Source: Paenibacillus lacisoli (lineage in GTDB: Bacteria; Bacillota; Bacilli; Paenibacillales; Paenibacillaceae). Taken from it: a stretch of DNA of 64,000 nt. A program made the translations under genes and the position numbers. Below are positions 63,523 through 64,000 of the stretch, piece after piece. Each line of letters begins with the position of its first letter. Within the stretch, counting starts at the first letter, position 1. Below the pieces are notes generated by a model. It was not told where the DNA came from. It saw nothing but the letters and a program-made list of their open reading frames with translations, and searched no databases. Location: the NCBI RefSeq assembly GCF_030580655.1, contig NZ_JAUQTB010000003.1, positions 62,001-126,000 on the forward strand. Direction: 5' to 3'.

Positions 63523-64000
63523 TTACTTGGGATTCACCTTGACCTGCGAGCCTTTACCGCTGGACTGGATCCCCGTCTCCCGCAGGCCGACTTCCTTCAG
63601 ATCGGCCAGCAGCCGCTCGATGACGGTTTTCGCTGCTGCAGCTTCCTTAGCTCCGCTGGCCCGGACCACCAGCTGAACAGGCTTGCCTGAACGAAGATGC
63701 TTGTCCGCCTGCCGCAGCTTCGTCTCATAATCATGTTCTTCTATATGTGCGGTGAAGCGCAGCTCTTTGACCTTCTCCTTGGAATTGCCTTTGCCTTGTT
63801 TGCCTGTTGGCTGGCTGCTGCTCTTAGGGCTGGTCTTCTTCTGTTCCTGTGCAAGCGCCTTGCCTTTACCCTTGGGCAGCAGGCTGCAGGGCGGCGGACT
63901 GCTCATCAGAGAGGTACAGACGAGGTCTGCTCCTTGGGAGCGGGCCAGGGTCAATGCTTCTTCACGGGATACGACCCCCAGCTTTTCGCCCCGCATTCCG
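63523..64000 (-). CDS. IF-3-like protein with low-complexity linker, partial
   Basis: A protein related to translation initiation factor 3, open to the right edge so its true start is outside. The N-domain end is recognisable as EKLGVVSREEALTLARSQGADLV then a PPPC motif, as in the IF-3 core PPVCRIMDYGK, but the DYGK part is changed to SLLPKGKGK. A Lys/Ser/Gln-rich linker of about 30 residues follows. The C-domain has KELRFTAHIEEHDYETKLRQADKHL, matching IF-3, and ends ESS-like with KVNPK. It is too diverged to be the housekeeping infC and has no rpmI-rplT beside it in the window; a paralogue is likely. Confidence 0.72.
   Translation of the reverse strand, partial: GMRGEKLGVVSREEALTLARSQGADLVCTSLMSSPPPCSLLPKGKGKALAQEQKKTSPKSSSQPTGKQGKGNSKEKVKELRFTAHIEEHDYETKLRQADKHLRSGKPVQLVVRASGAKEAAAAKTVIERLLADLKEVGLRETGIQSSGKGSQVKVNPK

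Overview
The window reads as a chromosomal segment of a spore-forming, plant-polysaccharide-degrading Bacillales bacterium, most likely Paenibacillus. Reasons: moderate GC with strong AGGAGG-type ribosome binding sites; a cell-surface GH53 galactanase ending in S-layer homology repeats; a YheC/YheD-type ATP-grasp protein; a CxxH/CxxC small protein next to rlmH; and many MarR, TetR and MerR regulators each beside a single efflux or redox gene. No rRNA, tRNA, CRISPR array or transposase was seen.

Layout. 0-9.8 kb is ordinary chromosome: a large TerD-like protein (its 5' end may lie outside the window), phosphoketolase, an intracellular GH3 glycosidase, the CxxH/CxxC protein, an acetate transporter and rlmH. 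9.8-29.8 kb is an accessory island beginning exactly at the 3' end of rlmH. The last codons of rlmH recur at 13.43 and 21.61 kb and in part at 29.74 kb, and short inverted repeats pair up beside them. This is the architecture of staphylococcal SCC elements, which integrate at the same codons of rlmH (orfX), but no ccr recombinase gene is present. Cargo: MarR/aldo-keto reductase, a beta-lactamase-like membrane serine hydrolase, an AT-rich TetR/ketopantoate-reductase cassette, a decapitated SDR gene, an ABC-F protein, RidA/HxlR, three unrecognised genes, an isochorismatase-like hydrolase with a TetR regulator, and a two-component system with a VanZ-like protein and an ABC exporter. 29.9-36.1 kb continues with accessory genes, several decaying: a MarR gene without its 5' part and frameshifted, a membrane protein with a shifted start, and a frameshifted DUF4303 gene.

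36-42 kb holds a ChbG/YdjC deacetylase with an unusual basic tail, a MarR-controlled quinone oxidoreductase, a YciI protein, and an operon (49-residue membrane peptide, MerR regulator, GAP/Sap-like membrane protein) under a promoter with a 19-bp spacer. 42.6-45.8 kb is a tight three-gene operon of a PaaK-like adenylating enzyme with SbnA- and SbnB-like enzymes that make L-2,3-diaminopropionate; no NRPS or carrier protein accompanies it. 46-64 kb returns to scattered chromosomal genes: an oxidoreductase, TPR and SMI1/KNR4 proteins, the galactanase, a DHA2 drug exporter with its TetR regulator and two matching operators, an AraC-GyrI regulator with a VOC protein, a DbpA helicase, LtrA, MerR/SDR, a GH43 enzyme cut short by a nonsense codon, and an IF-3-like protein running off the right edge.

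How it fits together: the GH3, GH53 and GH43 genes each have a CcpA cre-like box upstream, suggesting a catabolite-repressed galactan/hemicellulose programme feeding pentose and hexose phosphates to the phosphoketolase. The rlmH island supplies stress and antibiotic functions as small regulator-plus-effector modules.
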